30,570 nt of DNA from Psilocybe azurescens. Its lineage: Eukaryota > Basidiomycota > Agaricomycetes > Agaricales > Agrocybaceae. The stretch spans positions 1 through 30,570 of the forward strand of contig JAJIRX010000258.1 in NCBI GenBank assembly GCA_023853785.1, given 5' to 3'. This document shows, in pieces, positions 1 through 11,045 of the stretch (the first letter of the stretch is position 1; each line of letters begins with the position of its first letter). Under the pieces are notes generated by a model that saw only the letters and a program-made list of their open reading frames with translations, was not told where the DNA came from and did not search any database. Made by a program: the position numbers and the translations under genes.

Positions 1-516
1 ATAAATAGTTCTCATAAGCAGGCTGTATGGGTACTAACCAAAACCTATGACCTCAAACCGTACTACTATACTGAAAATATTTGCGAAAGTCGACATAAAA
101 GGCGAAGGCTAAGTAGTAGAGCATCCAGCGGGGATTCAATCTGACCCATGGTTGACAACAAAATTAGGAAAACCGTTCCCTTTGCTTTATGATAATCTAC
201 AGTCCTGTTCTCCAAATCTTACTTGTCACTTGATACACTTCTATGCGCTAATGTCCCGCATACAATTTTAACGATCTCGGGTTTTGTTAGATCGTGAGAC
301 AACTATATATCTGCCATGGTGGTGGTCAGCAGTAAAAGCCTGATTAGGAAATTAGCATGATATAATTGAGAAATTTTAATATCATTATGGAGCACTAGCG
401 AAAAGGAGCTCTGGAACAAGATTGATGGTACAAAGATATCTCATACCTTCCAACCTTATAAACGGTGGTAATATTTTTTGTACTAATTTAGATTTGAGCC
501 CTACAGCACACTAATC
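1..516. other. No gene recognised
   Basis: I see no open frame with family resemblance and no RNA gene here. The stretch is AT-rich and lies upstream of the UstYa-like gene, so it probably contains that gene's promoter. Confidence 0.4.
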
Positions 517-1182
517 ATGCAATACGCAGTTCTCTCCACCTCTGCTGCTTACTTTGCCTTCTGTGCCATGGCGCTATCATTGCTCCTGAATATTACAAAT
601 CTCGCCATTCTTCATATTGAAAGTTTGTGAAATTTTGTTTCTCCATTATAGGAAACATATTGATGAGTCGTCCTAGATTATTCGCCAGATAATCATCCTT
701 CATCTCTACCCTTGAAACTCCGGGAGGTTGCCCACTCCGTAGCAAGTCCTCCAGAAGGCCGATATGGTCTGAACAACGCTAAGGATTGGAGGTCCCTTAT
801 TCCCCATCACGGGTTTGTCCGACTTGCTGACAACAGTTCTGACATCTACGAACTATCCATGTATCACCAACTTCACTGCTTAATGGGTTATAGGCAATAT
901 TTCAACTGGATGCTCGACGGAATCGAAATAACGACACACGCAGCGGAGCACTCAATCACTGCTCATCATATCTCACGCAGCTGATGATGTGCTGCGGATA
1001 CGACCCTGGAGCCAACCATAACGGCCATTCATAACACGACAGGGCGGAGGGTGCACGCTGTGACTTCTTTGGGTGTAATTCACAGATGCCGCGATTGGAT
1101 ACAAGTCCAGGATTGGGTTAAGGAGAAATATTACAGATGGCAAGCAGAGGAGAAGCACTATCAAGGCGAAGACCTCAATTAA
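517..1182 (+). CDS. UstYa-like (DUF3328) oxidase-type protein, frame-disrupted
   Basis: Members of the UstYa family are membrane-anchored proteins of fungal secondary metabolism; several act as oxidases in making ribosomally derived cyclic peptides. The first exon (ATG at 517) encodes a hydrophobic N-terminal segment ending near 622. An intron with acceptor AG at 650-651 or 666-667 follows. From about 668 the frame gives a luminal domain with the diagnostic MYHQLHCL motif (around 858-881) and then the second motif HCSSYLTQLMMC (957-992). The C-terminus GVIHRCRDWIQVQDWV is typical of the family, and the stop is at 1180-1182. The second motif lies one frame off from the sequences on both sides, so there is one break between about 945 and 957 and another near 1030. 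Either the gene is a pseudogene or the assembly has two indels. No cluster partners such as a precursor peptide are visible. The family call is firm; activity is doubtful. Confidence 0.75.
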
Positions 1183-1347
1183 ACCGCAGTGTTGAGGGTA
1201 AAGGTACACTGCTTCACACGATTTAAACCATGATGCTTCAGTACCAAAAATACGCTTCGAAAATGATTGAACATTGTCAGTAAATTCTCGACAGCCTCTA
1301 ACTACGCAATCCGTTCTTTTTCAATCTGATCTGTTTCATGTATAGAC

Positions 1348-2299
1348 CTAGAGCAGGTTTAACGAAGTCAAACATATGAAATGAGATTTGTTCATACCAT
1401 TCGGAGACTCTCTATCTTGCCAAAACTCTACGTGGCATTTCGGGGTTTTTTGGGCATGCGACTTCAAACGTGAAGAAAGATCCAGAAGGGCAGTCAAACT
1501 CTTGAGATGTCCATGTTTCGTTATTCTTGAAAAAGATTGCTCAAAGACGCGACGCCTAGGAGGAGCAAATTTCCAGGAATTTGGAGCATAGCGAGAAATT
1601 TCTCCAACACTGTTTAACTCCCATATTTCAATTGAGTCATTCGACCCAGATTGAACTATGACTCCGGGATCCAAAGTTTTCGTTTGAGTGGGTAGCATGG
1701 CTTCAAGCGCACAGCGCTCAAACCCGAAATCGAGGCTTCGGAATTGTATAACTGTTGTTGTCTTCACGCAACATATGTGGATATAAATTCGTCAAAGATA
1801 ATTAAATGAGGTACTTACACTTTCAGAAACCAAGAAATGCCGATCGTCTGGTACACTGTTCCGGCAAATGTCAAATATTGCCGACTATCCTCACGAAGAA
1901 TTCGTGTCTGATCGGATGCCTCTAGCTGCATTAAAACCTGGGCATAACTAAACTTCACGGCCTCAATGCCTCTGGTTGGCTGATAGCTTTGTTTAAATTC
2001 ATGTACTGGCCTAGCTGACGAGGAGTGGCTGTATTGGTAGATGACATGAAAGAAACGTGGATTATCCCAGTAGCCAATAGGAAAGAAATAATGGAAAGCG
2101 CAAGAGAAACGAGGATAACCGGGATAACCCAGACATGCGCTTTTGAGTGATGATTAGTGACATAGATACGGAAAAAGAAGAGAAAATAAGTACAGTATTG
2201 CATTCTCTTGGAAAGCGATCTCTGAACAGATCTAAAATCGTTAAAGTCATCATGGTCATCCCCAGTTAATGACAAGTATTCCTCCCGTGACACTGGCAT
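1348..2299 (-). CDS. Single-pass membrane protein, basidiomycete family of unknown function
   Basis: The start is the ATG at 2299 (MPVSREEYLSL). After about 45 residues comes one strong transmembrane helix (VWVIPVILVSLALSIISFLL), then an extracytoplasmic region. A later exon begins with TTVIQFRSLDFGFERCAL after an intron whose donor GTAAGT lies near 1820. This layout (short acidic N-terminus, one helix, then an IVQFR..DYGMERC-like block and a CPSG..TFEV-like block) matches a recurrent hypothetical family in mushroom genomes, recognised from memory. The frame changes near 1960-1985, near 1850, at the T-run near 1535 and again at the GGGG/TTTTTT run at 1442-1451, where CPSGSFFTFEV passes into PKCHVEFWQD in another frame. 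The KDZ element lies 61 bp beyond the target duplication's inner side of the start codon, so the native promoter has been separated. Function unknown. Confidence 0.6.
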
Positions 2300-2360
2300 G
2301 AATGATAACGGCTGAACGAGTCAAAGAAGCGGAGTTGTGTCTAACTAGATTCTTGAGTGG

Positions 2361-2367
2361 GATCACT
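2361..2367. repeat. Left target-site duplication, GATCACT
   Basis: GATCACT directly abuts the outer end of the left terminal inverted repeat and is repeated perfectly outside the right repeat at 11726-11732. It marks the insertion point of the KDZ element. Confidence 0.85.
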
Positions 2368-3060
2368 CACCTAATATTCCCACTGTTCGGAGCTTCTTAG
2401 CTGGCAGGATCCGATGCGCACGTGCCACCTATTTAGCCTGCTTTTTCCTGATTTCTCTTGCTCGCCGAGAATACCTGCCAATATCCTCCAATATCTCTGA
2501 CTTGTTCCAATGTCATCTACCGTTATCAGACAGATAATCTATGAGCTATTATCTACTGTTATCTACATCCATTGCTGACATCTTTATCTTATCAACGCAC
2601 ATCCTAGATTATCATGAATGTTCCCGCCATCATTCCCGCCGTCATTCCCGCCACCTATATGGCCTCCAAGTGCCTAAGTATTCCACACCATTGCCCGCCT
2701 TCTGTGTCGCTGTAAGCCGCCCCTTCCTTTTTCAGTTGTTGCTCCGACGGTCGGGTATACTTGCCGACCATTACCACCTGTATATCCGATGACCATGTGC
2801 AACACTGATATCTGTCATCAACGGCGTTCCCATCACGCCGAAGCCTCGTTCATTGCTGTTCCTATGATTGCAGGCGGTGTAGTAACCCCTCCGCTTGCTG
2901 TTTCCTGTCGCCTCCCACCCGCTACAGCTCCCCGCCCTTGAGAAGATCTATTTTTGCTCCATAGGATTGCTCCGAGGTTCGAGTCTTTTCCCACCTATCT
3001 ATTATTATCTTCGTTTAATTCTTTCCCTCACTGAATTTCTTCCACAGGAATTATTCCCTT
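2368..3060 (+). repeat. Left terminal inverted repeat, 693 bp
   Basis: It is the reverse complement of 11033-11725. Reading both by eye I find seven differences, at 2823, 2854, 2874, 2877, 2917, 3043 and 3045. All are transitions and all lie in the inner third; the outer 455 bases are identical. The repeat contains a run of three CATTCCCGCC-like units (2628-2653), several TTATC/GATAA boxes (2520-2580) and, at its inner edge, the splice acceptor that precedes the first transposase exon on the other side. Because this copy faces inward, any promoter it shares with the right copy would read antisense into the passenger gene. Confidence 0.93.
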
Positions 3061-3134
3061 ATATGAACGTTCAACATTCAAATGACTGAGGCCTTTCTAG
3101 TACGATATAATAAGACAATTTGTAGGTAGTACTT

Positions 3135-4615
3135 CTAAGATGCAGGTGCATTGGGGGAATCGTTGTTGCCTTCAACATCAGAGTCATCAACATTAGCACA
3201 ACTCTTGACCCGTTTATGAGGTCGTTCTGTGCTCCCCGTCATCATCATTGTCTTCGCCACTACTACCAGTGCCGTTGGCTTTCTTGCGTTTCCCGGCATC
3301 TTTACGCTTTTTCAGCCCTTGCGAACTATCTTCCCAGACGCGATATCAGATTGATACTGATTTATCCGTGCCTTACGTTCCGCCGGTGACAACTTGACAA
3401 ACTTGCAGGAACCAGTTTTAAGCTAGCGCTCACAAAGCTCGAAGGGGTTCGAGACTATTACTAAGTTCACTGGGGTTTCCAAACTTCTCGTGGGTCCAGC
3501 CAACCAGTTCGACGCTATACTTATGAACAATTGCTTCTTCGTAGTTCACGTACTTCATAGTGACCTTCAGATTACCTGTGATTACCACTAGTACAAGTAT
3601 TAATGAGATTTATAGCTCAAAGAAATCACCAAATGCCTACCTAACATCTGACCAATCATGTCAGATATTTCCCTTTTCAACTGGTTTGCCTTTTGTTGAG
3701 ATGTACGGTTGAGATCTAATAATAAGATATCGTTGCAACCAACAGAATCAGACTAAATAAGCGAGAAGTTAAAGGACAAACGTACTAATGACATCACACC
3801 CAGCAATAGCAAAGGCCTCTAACTTCGATGCAACACCGGACGTATCCCATTTCTTGCCTACTGCAACAGGCATGTATTCAGCAATTTCTTTTGCAGTAAA
3901 ATACCAGATTGGTTTTAGATGAAAGTTAATATTATTGCGAATGAGGCAGAAAAATCCCTCGATGCCAACGCGATCTTTAAGACCGTTGAGCTAAAATTAT
4001 AACAATCAAATTAGGCAGTAATAACCAAAAAGAGATATGTGCCAACGTACTAGGATTTCCATGTTGCGTGAAACATTTGCAACATCCTGTATACAGGCTC
4101 GAGAGGTAGGCCGGCGAAGCTTAAGACCTTCATCTTTCATGGATTCAAATTCAGCAATAAGCTCATCACGTTCTTCTTGGTTAAGAGCATGATATTCCGT
4201 GGCATAGTCATGCTGTATTTTTATAGCATTTTCCTTGTCGCCGTCTAAGCAATTCATTCAACTGGTATGTTAATAGAAAAAGAAAGAGACTCACCGGAGC
4301 GTAGCTCAGCTGCCTTGAGACTAATCCATGCATTATGAGCATTAGTTTTTGTGCGCTGATATATCATTTCTTGCCCAGCCTGAAAGAAGAGATTGAGAAA
4401 GTAGCGGCGGTTCTTGTCATATCGATTTGCAAGCTCGTCTGCTTTAGCAAGGGTATAGGAATGCCATTCTTCTACATCAGCATTAATCGCATTTTGTGCC
4501 TCCTGTCGTGAAATGTATTTATCGTGTTGCTGCTTCTTCGGCCATGAGTGTCCAGGAGGCTTTGGAGGCGTACACGTTGGGAAGAGATAGATTTCAAGGT
4601 TGTGAGTGGTGCCAT
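3135..4615 (-). CDS. KDZ passenger gene 1: conserved basidiomycete protein, unknown function
   Basis: Several exons on the minus strand give a continuous, recognisable protein. An N-terminal part has PPKPPGHSWPKK and then NADVEEWHSYTLAKADEL, ending at a GTGAGT donor near 4294. Next comes EYHALNQEERDELIAEFE with RACIQDVANVSRNMEIL (4257-4060), then GLKDRVGIEGFFCLIRNN and the block PVAVGKKWDTSGVASKLEAF (about 3990-3790). The last block is MKYVNYEEAIVHKYSVELVG with WTHEKFGNPSELSN (about 3560-3450), followed by LKTGSCKFVKLSPAERKAR. The C-terminal tail is basic then acidic (KKRKDAGKRKKA), which looks like a nuclear localisation signal. I recognise the pattern from many mushroom genomes but know no function. 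The tail has an in-frame TAG near 3420 and frame changes near 3440 and 3330. The true start is uncertain; the ATG at 4615 is in another frame than the first clear exon. Confidence 0.6.
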
Positions 4616-4899
4616 TCAGAAAGAAAAAAATATTTCAGGATTTAGGTGCTTTCCTCATAAAAATATGAGACTATATGTGAGGTTTGAGTTGTGATCTTGT
4701 CGCATTTGGTTTTTTTTTACACAGATCTGAGCCCAGAGATTTGAAACAAATATTCATGTAGAATAAAATGGATGACATTCAGTCAATATATGTGGTAAGA
4801 TACAAGATACAATCTAGTATACGAAACGGAGTAAACTCTTGTCGGAGAATACAGCCCACATTTATATAAAGGCCTAACGTTAGTCGGACTGATCAAGCG

Positions 4900-6547
4900 T
4901 CATTGCATCAATAACTGCAGAGATATCTCTGGTGAAAACTCCTGCATTCTGAAGCTCACCATGCCAGAACTGTGGGGAGTTCCACTGAGAAGGCGAACAA
5001 CTTGCTGCACACTCTCACCATAACCCATAGTACTAACCAATGTAACTGCCCGCGTGACACGGATGGAAGAGGTACCTGAGATAAAGTTAACTTGCGGAGA
5101 TGCAGGGGCAGCACGGTGTTCACGGTGGAGATGTTGGGACACTGAAGTCACGATGAGACGGGTGAGAGTGTGTGAGACCCATGAGAACCATGAGTTTGCG
5201 ATGACAACATCTAGAGGGAGAAATATAAGCCAGTCAGAACTCCAAGGAGAATGTAAAGCGTACGATTTTGGTGTCCCACCAGCACCTACGCGAGATGAGC
5301 TTCCGACGCCTCTGGACCTTGTGGGTGTTTTCGGCTCAGTACCTATATGGCGTATAGATGGTGTGAACTGAGGGGCAGAAAAGGCCGAATTACGTTCTCT
5401 GTGCTCGTGTTGAAGCTCGTGTTGAAGTTCCATTACAAGTGACTCGAGATCCCGAATGTGTTTCTTGTATCCCAACTCCTTTTGATAAAATTCCGAACGT
5501 AGTTGTCGGAGCTGTTCCTCAACTTCTGTGTACTTTTCAATGGCGGCTATCGCATCTATGACCTGATCTTCACCTCCATCAAGAGTATCGGGGGCAGGAG
5601 AGCGTGTAGGTCCGTTCCCATGGCCATCACCGGGAAGGGGTTGAAGATTGGAGCAGAGTCAGAGGAAGGGTCCCGTAACGGCGGCCATTGAAGATATAGT
5701 GGGCCGAGTGAGCAGGAGACGGAACGGGAATGAGTTCGCGTAGGTTGAGGCAATGGAGACGGGCTTCCGCTGCCATTCTGCGTGAGCGAGAACTTGAGGT
5801 GTCTTCGCCCGTCCGAGTCCACCGAGAAGTCGTTGCAGTACCAACTTGTTCAATATACGCCTGAACCATCGATGCGAGGGTAGCGTGAGCAGTCGGTGTC
5901 TCTTTAATAACAGTAGTGGGAGGGAGATAGACATGTGCCTTGATGAACTCTGGCAGGGATGGACTGCCTGGTATATTGGTTCCATCGACATGAATGACCA
6001 TAGTAGAGCCTCCAAAACGCGATCCATGAGTGTAGCCTAAAAATCAAAGAGAATGAGAAGAATTCAGCTGAATGGTATAGAAGTACGCACCAAATCAAAA
6101 GTAAGCTCTAATACCGCATCTCGAAGGGCCCGACGGCCGACCTGACTAAAACGTCCATGCTCGCACTCCATGACTTTGGGCAGCATACTATGGAAACGGT
6201 TCTCGGCATGCTCATGTTGACCATCTGAGGAGCAGCCAGCTGCAAACCAAGCAATGTCTTCAGCCAAGAACCGTGCTTGATGTGTAACAAACGCCCCAGG
6301 AAGATGAGGGAGAGCGCCTTTATGCCGACGGAGATTGTAGAGAGAGAGAGGGTTGAAATTGCCAACAAGGTCGTTGAAGGCGACGGAAGGGGGTGTTGGA
6401 AAATTGAGGGAGAGGAATACTGACGCCTGGCGTTCCCCAATTATGAGCGGTCATTCGTACTAGGCGGGGCTGAGAACGATAGGAACTGAAGAGACATTTT
6501 GGAATGTGGTCATTTATGTGAGGAGGGGAGAAGACGACCCTGCACAT
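4900..6547 (-). CDS. KDZ passenger gene 2: coiled-coil protein of unknown family
   Basis: The candidate start is the ATG at 6547. The first long exon contains FNDLVGNFNPLSLYNLRRHK, RFLAEDIAWFAAGCSSDGQ and RRALRDAVLELTFDLV. It is spliced (intron 6090-6037, GTGCGT..TTTTTAG) to GYTHGSRFGGSTMVIHVDG, NIPGSPSLPEFIKAHVYLPP and TTVIKETPTAHATLASMVQA. The second half holds a charged heptad-like stretch (VEEQLRQLRSEFYQKELGYK, then HIRDLESLVMELQHELQHEH; about 5550-5390) that should form a coiled coil, followed by a Ser/Thr/Pro-rich linker and a C-terminal region ending at 4900. The frame changes near 6400 and between about 5640 and 5800. I do not recognise a domain and see no HxD motif that would suggest a TET/JBP dioxygenase. 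Its place between transposase and passenger gene 1, on the same strand, makes it element-encoded. Confidence 0.5.
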
Positions 6548-6947
6548 CTACGATTTCGCGGCGAGATCTTGATTCGCATTTTTACACGTGACCTAATGAC
6601 ACTGCGATAACTTTACACTGCAGTTCAAGTTATTCAATCTCTGGAGGACTTTCATTGTCTCGCTCGAATCGAAGAGTTATAATCATAGTTAGTACTCTAA
6701 TATGTAGTTGTTACTTTCAAATAAGCTGGTTTTATAAGATCAAGACTACTGTGGTCAGAACAAACTGCAGGAAAATGCTAGAAGATTACTGTCTGAACCA
6801 TTAACGTTGAGATACATGAACATAAAAGTTTGAGATTATAACAGTGTCATTAAATAACTCAAGGCCAATTCCAAAAACAAAAATGATTCGTAGATCTTGT
6901 AACCTGCCTTGGTCAGTAATTTTTATAGTTATTTGTGATTGACTTGT

Positions 6948-7129
6948 GAGTCCTTCATTGTGGATGCTCGGTACGTTCTTTCTCCACTGCAGTATAATCA
7001 ATCCAGATATCACTGGCCACAATATCTCTAGTATACTCAAAGATGACCGCGTGAAGCAAATAAATAAATAGTTTGTCTTTGATCTAATAGACGACGATGA
7101 TTTTGTAGATCGACTAGGATAATACATAT
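6948..7129 (+). repeat. Tandem repeat copy 1, about 180 bp
   Basis: Begins GAGTCCTTCATTGTGGATGC and ends GATAATACATAT. Copy 2 starts 216 bases further on. The shared core includes CAAAGATGACCGCGTGAAGC and an AAATAAATAAA stretch. Located in the KDZ noncoding gap. Confidence 0.85.
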
Positions 7130-7163
7130 TGTGATTCTTTTTCCACCGTAGTACAATCAATCT

Positions 7164-7342
7164 GAGTCCTTTGTTGTGGAAGCTCGGTACGTTCTTTCTT
7201 CACCGTAATACAATTAATCCAGATATTTCTGACCACGATATTTCTAGTATGCTCAAAGATGACCGCGTGAAGCAAATAAATAAACAGTTTGTCTTTGATC
7301 TAGACAACGATGATTTTGTAGATTGACTAGGATAATACATAT
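7164..7342 (+). repeat. Tandem repeat copy 2, about 180 bp
   Basis: Direct copy of 6948-7129 with scattered substitutions and a few small gaps. The 34 bases between the copies (7130-7163) contain a second partial match to the start of the unit (TTCTTTTTCCACCGTAGTAC), suggesting nested duplication. Confidence 0.85.
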
Positions 7343-7499
7343 CATGGACTCGTCGAATCAGGATCATATGGCATATTTTTATCTTAAAAGTACATAGTCG
7401 AGAGAAAGTTTGACCAACTGGCAGAGGAGATTGCCCTTCTAGCTGTTATGCTTTACGAAAAATCAAGTTTTATTCAATTAAAATTATATCAACCACTTG

Positions 7500-10400
7500 C
7501 TATATAGAAAGAGTATCTATTAATTGTAACATAGCATCTGATTCTGCGTCTACATCGTGATGTGAGGAGTCATCCTCGTCAAAATTTGTGGATACTAAAG
7601 TTTCTGTTGTAAATATTATAGTCCATTGAGGTAAAGTCGCATGGCCCCGAGGGTGGAGAAGCACGTCCAATGCGCTTTCCGGGCAAAAGTTCGCCAGTGA
7701 AACCTGTCAGACGGCTAGTCTGGAATAGCTTGTGTGCAATACGAGTATTGATTTCATCTCGGCGTTGCCACTCATGAGACAATGCAGCAGCCAGCGTAGG
7801 GTTGACGATGAGATTCCCTCGAAATTCGCGTGATAGTAGTCTATGTGCTCATCAATCATGAAGGTAAGAAGTCGACGTACTTCAATATTCAGACGACCAA
7901 TTTCCTCATGGGCTCGCTTAATACCAAAATAGAGGTTCATTGCTTGACGACGTGGTGGCTCTGCCCATGGCATGTCGCGAATGTCTTTTCGTGCATCCCT
8001 GAGGAGGTCAAAGTCAGCAATAGTTGCAGCTTGAATAACTGTTGTCCACGTAAGAGGCTCGCGGGAGGGTTGAGGAGCGAGGCTGCTTCATTGTAGTTCT
8101 TGAGAGCAGTGGCAATCGCATCAGATCGGAGTCTTGAGGGAGCGACCAATTTTGTCCCGAAGGCGGTAACCTACAAAAGAGTTAACAACTTAAAAAATAA
8201 AAAACATAAGTACATACCGACACCGTTCATCCCGAGCTTGGTCATCTCAAACAACCGCTGCACTACAAGCCGTTCTAACTCATCAAGTGCACGACGGTAT
8301 TTTCGCTCACTCATAACAACCAAAGCGTCCTTGTACTCTTGCATGTCGGGTGTCCATCGTATAACAATTTTGTGCTCTTCTTCAAAACGACACACCAGTG
8401 CGTGACATGCTTCCCAACGAGCATATGTCGTCCGGTATCGTGTCCTTATGTTCTTGATATCGTTCTTCATGATTCCGCGGTGGATGATATAATAGTCAAG
8501 CTTTTTATACTCGCTATCAGCAACCTCCGATTCATAGCTAGGGGATGTTAGCTTATGTTACATTCTTCTTTAGCAGGTATACTCACCGAAGCTCTTTCAA
8601 TTTTGTAAGTAACTCCATGTACTCAACAGTGAAAAGTATCTCCTCAGGTTCCGTGCGAAGGCCCTTGAGATACTGTCGCTCCTCTTGCAGGTATCTTTCA
8701 TAATCGGCGTTGGTGGTCTTGAGGCGAACTGAGAGAGCAGCGAGGGACTCTCCGTCAATTTGTATCTTCTCAAGTGCTTGACGATAATTTTGGTATATGA
8801 AGTTTCCTGTTAACAGGATAAGTACAAGCCCGTAAAAAGGGGGCTACATTACTCACCTGACGAAGCATATTTATCGTCATCATGAAATCAAAAGTGTTCG
8901 TCGATCTGCTGGTGTCGGTGGTACGGAGTGGCAAGTCGAGTGACAGCGGCAAGCTCGTTGGACTTGGCAAATGTTTGTTCGCATTCTTCAAAATCTTCGA
9001 GCCCTACACCATCCATATACATTGGGTGCCAATGGCATTGACATGTCCTGTTGTGCGCATGTCCATGAAAGGCTGGTACAACACCCTGGAGGCGCATGCC
9101 GATCACACGTTGTTTGAGAGAGCTATTAGCCAACGTTTTGACGAAGGCACACATGATATCATAGCCCAAAGCAATATCGCCTCCGTAGGAGTCAAAAAGC
9201 CTGTTAACGACTGCCATCGGGTACTTCATACTACAAAAATATATAAGTTGTAAATCAAGACATAGAAAAGTGGACTTACAGCTCACCGCTACGAATCATA
9301 TCGCAGATCACTAAAACATGGCCGTGGCGGCAGACAGAAAGGAAAACGCCAGCAATAGCAAAGAGGGCGAACATCTTTTGCGCGCTTCTGGTCCTGCACT
9401 CTTCCAGCGTTCTACACAGACATCGAGGGCCTCAACAACTTCGCCATTTTCAGCAGCGTTGAGCCAAGCAATATCTGCATCATCGTCCACGACGTTGGAA
9501 TCTCCTATTGGTGATTCTGACGGATCAGAAGCTGGTTGGGGTACTGACTTATTGGAGATATTGGATATCGAATCTCTGTCAGACGTGCAGAATGTGGACC
9601 GAATCGTTTCGGTCAGATATAGGCTTGGGTGTAGTAATGGGAGCAGATGTCTAGAAATTTCATAAGAATGGGATTGAATTAGTATTCAGTTATCAGAACA
9701 CGTACTTGGCTGGATGTTTTCTTGACCTCATCCTTGAAAATGTCGACATCTTCGGGACTGAGCCACCTACCCGAAGTAATGACGCGGTTATCCTTTCTGG
9801 CTGTCCCTGCCCTGAACGTAGAGTCAACAAGCTTGAGGGAGTTGTTACCGTCCATCGCAGCGAGCATCGAAAAGCGTAACTTCGGCTCTCCATGAATGCT
9901 GTAAAGACAGGGTGGGCAGATATTTTTCATCTCCCAATCATCGTCACGACCAAGAGCAGTATTGCGACGTCGACGGACTTCGCGTAGAATCTCGAGGTAG
10001 CAATCAAAGGCACCTGAAAGCTGTTCGGCGTAGTGATTCCGATGTGAGACCTGAAACAACCTCAGTTTGTAAGCAGAAATTATTCATTGAACACGCACAC
10101 TATGAAGATGGCTAAGGGCTTTTGTCATGGCCATAATACTTAGACGTGGGCAGACGCGATGGAGCTGACGATATATCTCAAGTAACGTTAACGAAAATGC
10201 GATAGCGGGTTGTTCAGGTGTGGCTCCAAGATATCCGTTTGAAGAAGGGTTTCATTGACATAATTCGATTCCGGAGGATGGTAAAATGTCTCTACCTGCC
10301 GCGCTGGCAAAAGTTAGAACAAGTTTAACATGTTTTTGAGTACGTACCAGTCATCGTATGGGTTTCTACCTGCCAGAAGAGGTCCATTACATTGGAAGGT

Positions 10401-11045
10401 GCGCCTTCCATTTGCCACGTAAGGTAAGCATCTGTGAGGGATGAAATTTGTTGCCGCCACGCATCTACTGCACGCTGTACACGAAGTTTCACGTTGCCTG
10501 AGGTCGATGGGTCTGCAACAGATACCAAAATGAATTTAAATGTATTGGATATAGGGATAGAGAATGCACTTTTTATGGGAATTGCTTACGATCTCGTCAA
10601 ACAGCTCTTCGTCTCCACCGTGGCTATGGAAATACCCTTCTTCACCAGGTGGAAGCGTTTGGAGAATCGTCGCGACATCCATATCGGTATCAGTGTCATT
10701 GTCATCCAGTGAATTCGCTGCAGTGTTGCTGGAAGACGTGATTGACAGTCCTGAGTTCGTGCAATTACTGGAAAGAAACTGCTCTCTCTGAGAATAACTG
10801 AGAGCTGGGAGCACAAAAATGAGCCTCTGAATGTACACTGTAGGGTACGCAACTTTACCTGCAAAAATCCGCTGTCTATGCTGAGCTTCGTTTGCTAGTT
10901 GACGGCTACTCTTGTTAAGCTTCTGAACTTGCGAATTTCGATTTCGACCGCTACCATATGTAAGCTTCACACCGTTAGAAAGACCCATAGAGTAGAGAAG
11001 AGCAGGCAAGACGGATGAGAAGTTGTACGCAGAAGGGAATAATTC
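7500..11045 (-). CDS. KDZ transposase (Kyakuja-like)
   Basis: Encodes the transposase of the KDZ superfamily. The first recognisable exon opens at an acceptor (CTATAG) at 11045, just inside the right inverted repeat, with ELFPSAYNFSS. The order is then: ATILQTLPPGEEGYFHSHGG (about 10680-10610); VQRAVDAWRQQISSLTDAYL (10490-10420); GYLGATPEQPAIAFSLTLLE (about 10235-10180); CPPCLYSIHGEP with MLAAMDGNNSLKLVDSTFRA and GRWLSPEDVDIFKDEV (9920-9720); MFALFAIAGVFLSVCRHGHV with ICDMIRSGEL (about 9370-9285); and KYPMAVVNRLFDSYGGDIAL, GYDIMCAF, FHGHAHNRTCQCHWHPMY, GVGLEDFEECEQTFAKSNEL (9230-8935). The helical C-terminal region follows (RWTPDMQEYKDALVVMSERK, RALDELERLVVQRLFEMTKL, MNLYFGIKRAHEEIGRLNIE) to a stop at 7500-7502. 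These are the classic family blocks in the usual order. Frame changes occur, for example at the T-run 9376-9379 and near 10240, each as if one base were missing. The first exon is probably in the inverted repeat. Confidence 0.88.

Larger units (their letters stand above)
6548..7499. other. Noncoding gap inside the KDZ element
   Basis: AT-rich stretch between the transposase stop and the coiled-coil gene start. It contains a tandem duplication (6948-7129 and 7164-7342). Short open frames here have no family resemblance and I take them as chance. Confidence 0.6.

Noticed and set aside
2541..2792. An 83-codon frame repeated identically at 11301-11552 on the other strand
   Set aside because: The identity is explained by the inverted repeats. 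The frame lacks domain features and lies in a likely promoter and leader, so I do not call a protein.
2960..2985. GGTTCGAGTC, resembling a tRNA B box, in the inverted repeats
   Set aside because: The flanks do not form a proper T stem and no acceptor, D or anticodon arms could be found around it.
4900..6547. Whether the KDZ passenger gene is a TET/JBP dioxygenase
   Set aside because: KDZ elements in basidiomycetes sometimes carry these, but I found no HxD...H iron-binding pattern in this gene or its neighbour.
6801..7160. A 119-codon minus-strand frame in the KDZ gap
   Set aside because: It spans the tandem duplication, is AT-rich and lacks any recognisable motif.
9318..9665. A 115-codon plus-strand frame
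   Set aside because: It is antisense to a transposase exon whose minus-strand reading matches the family.
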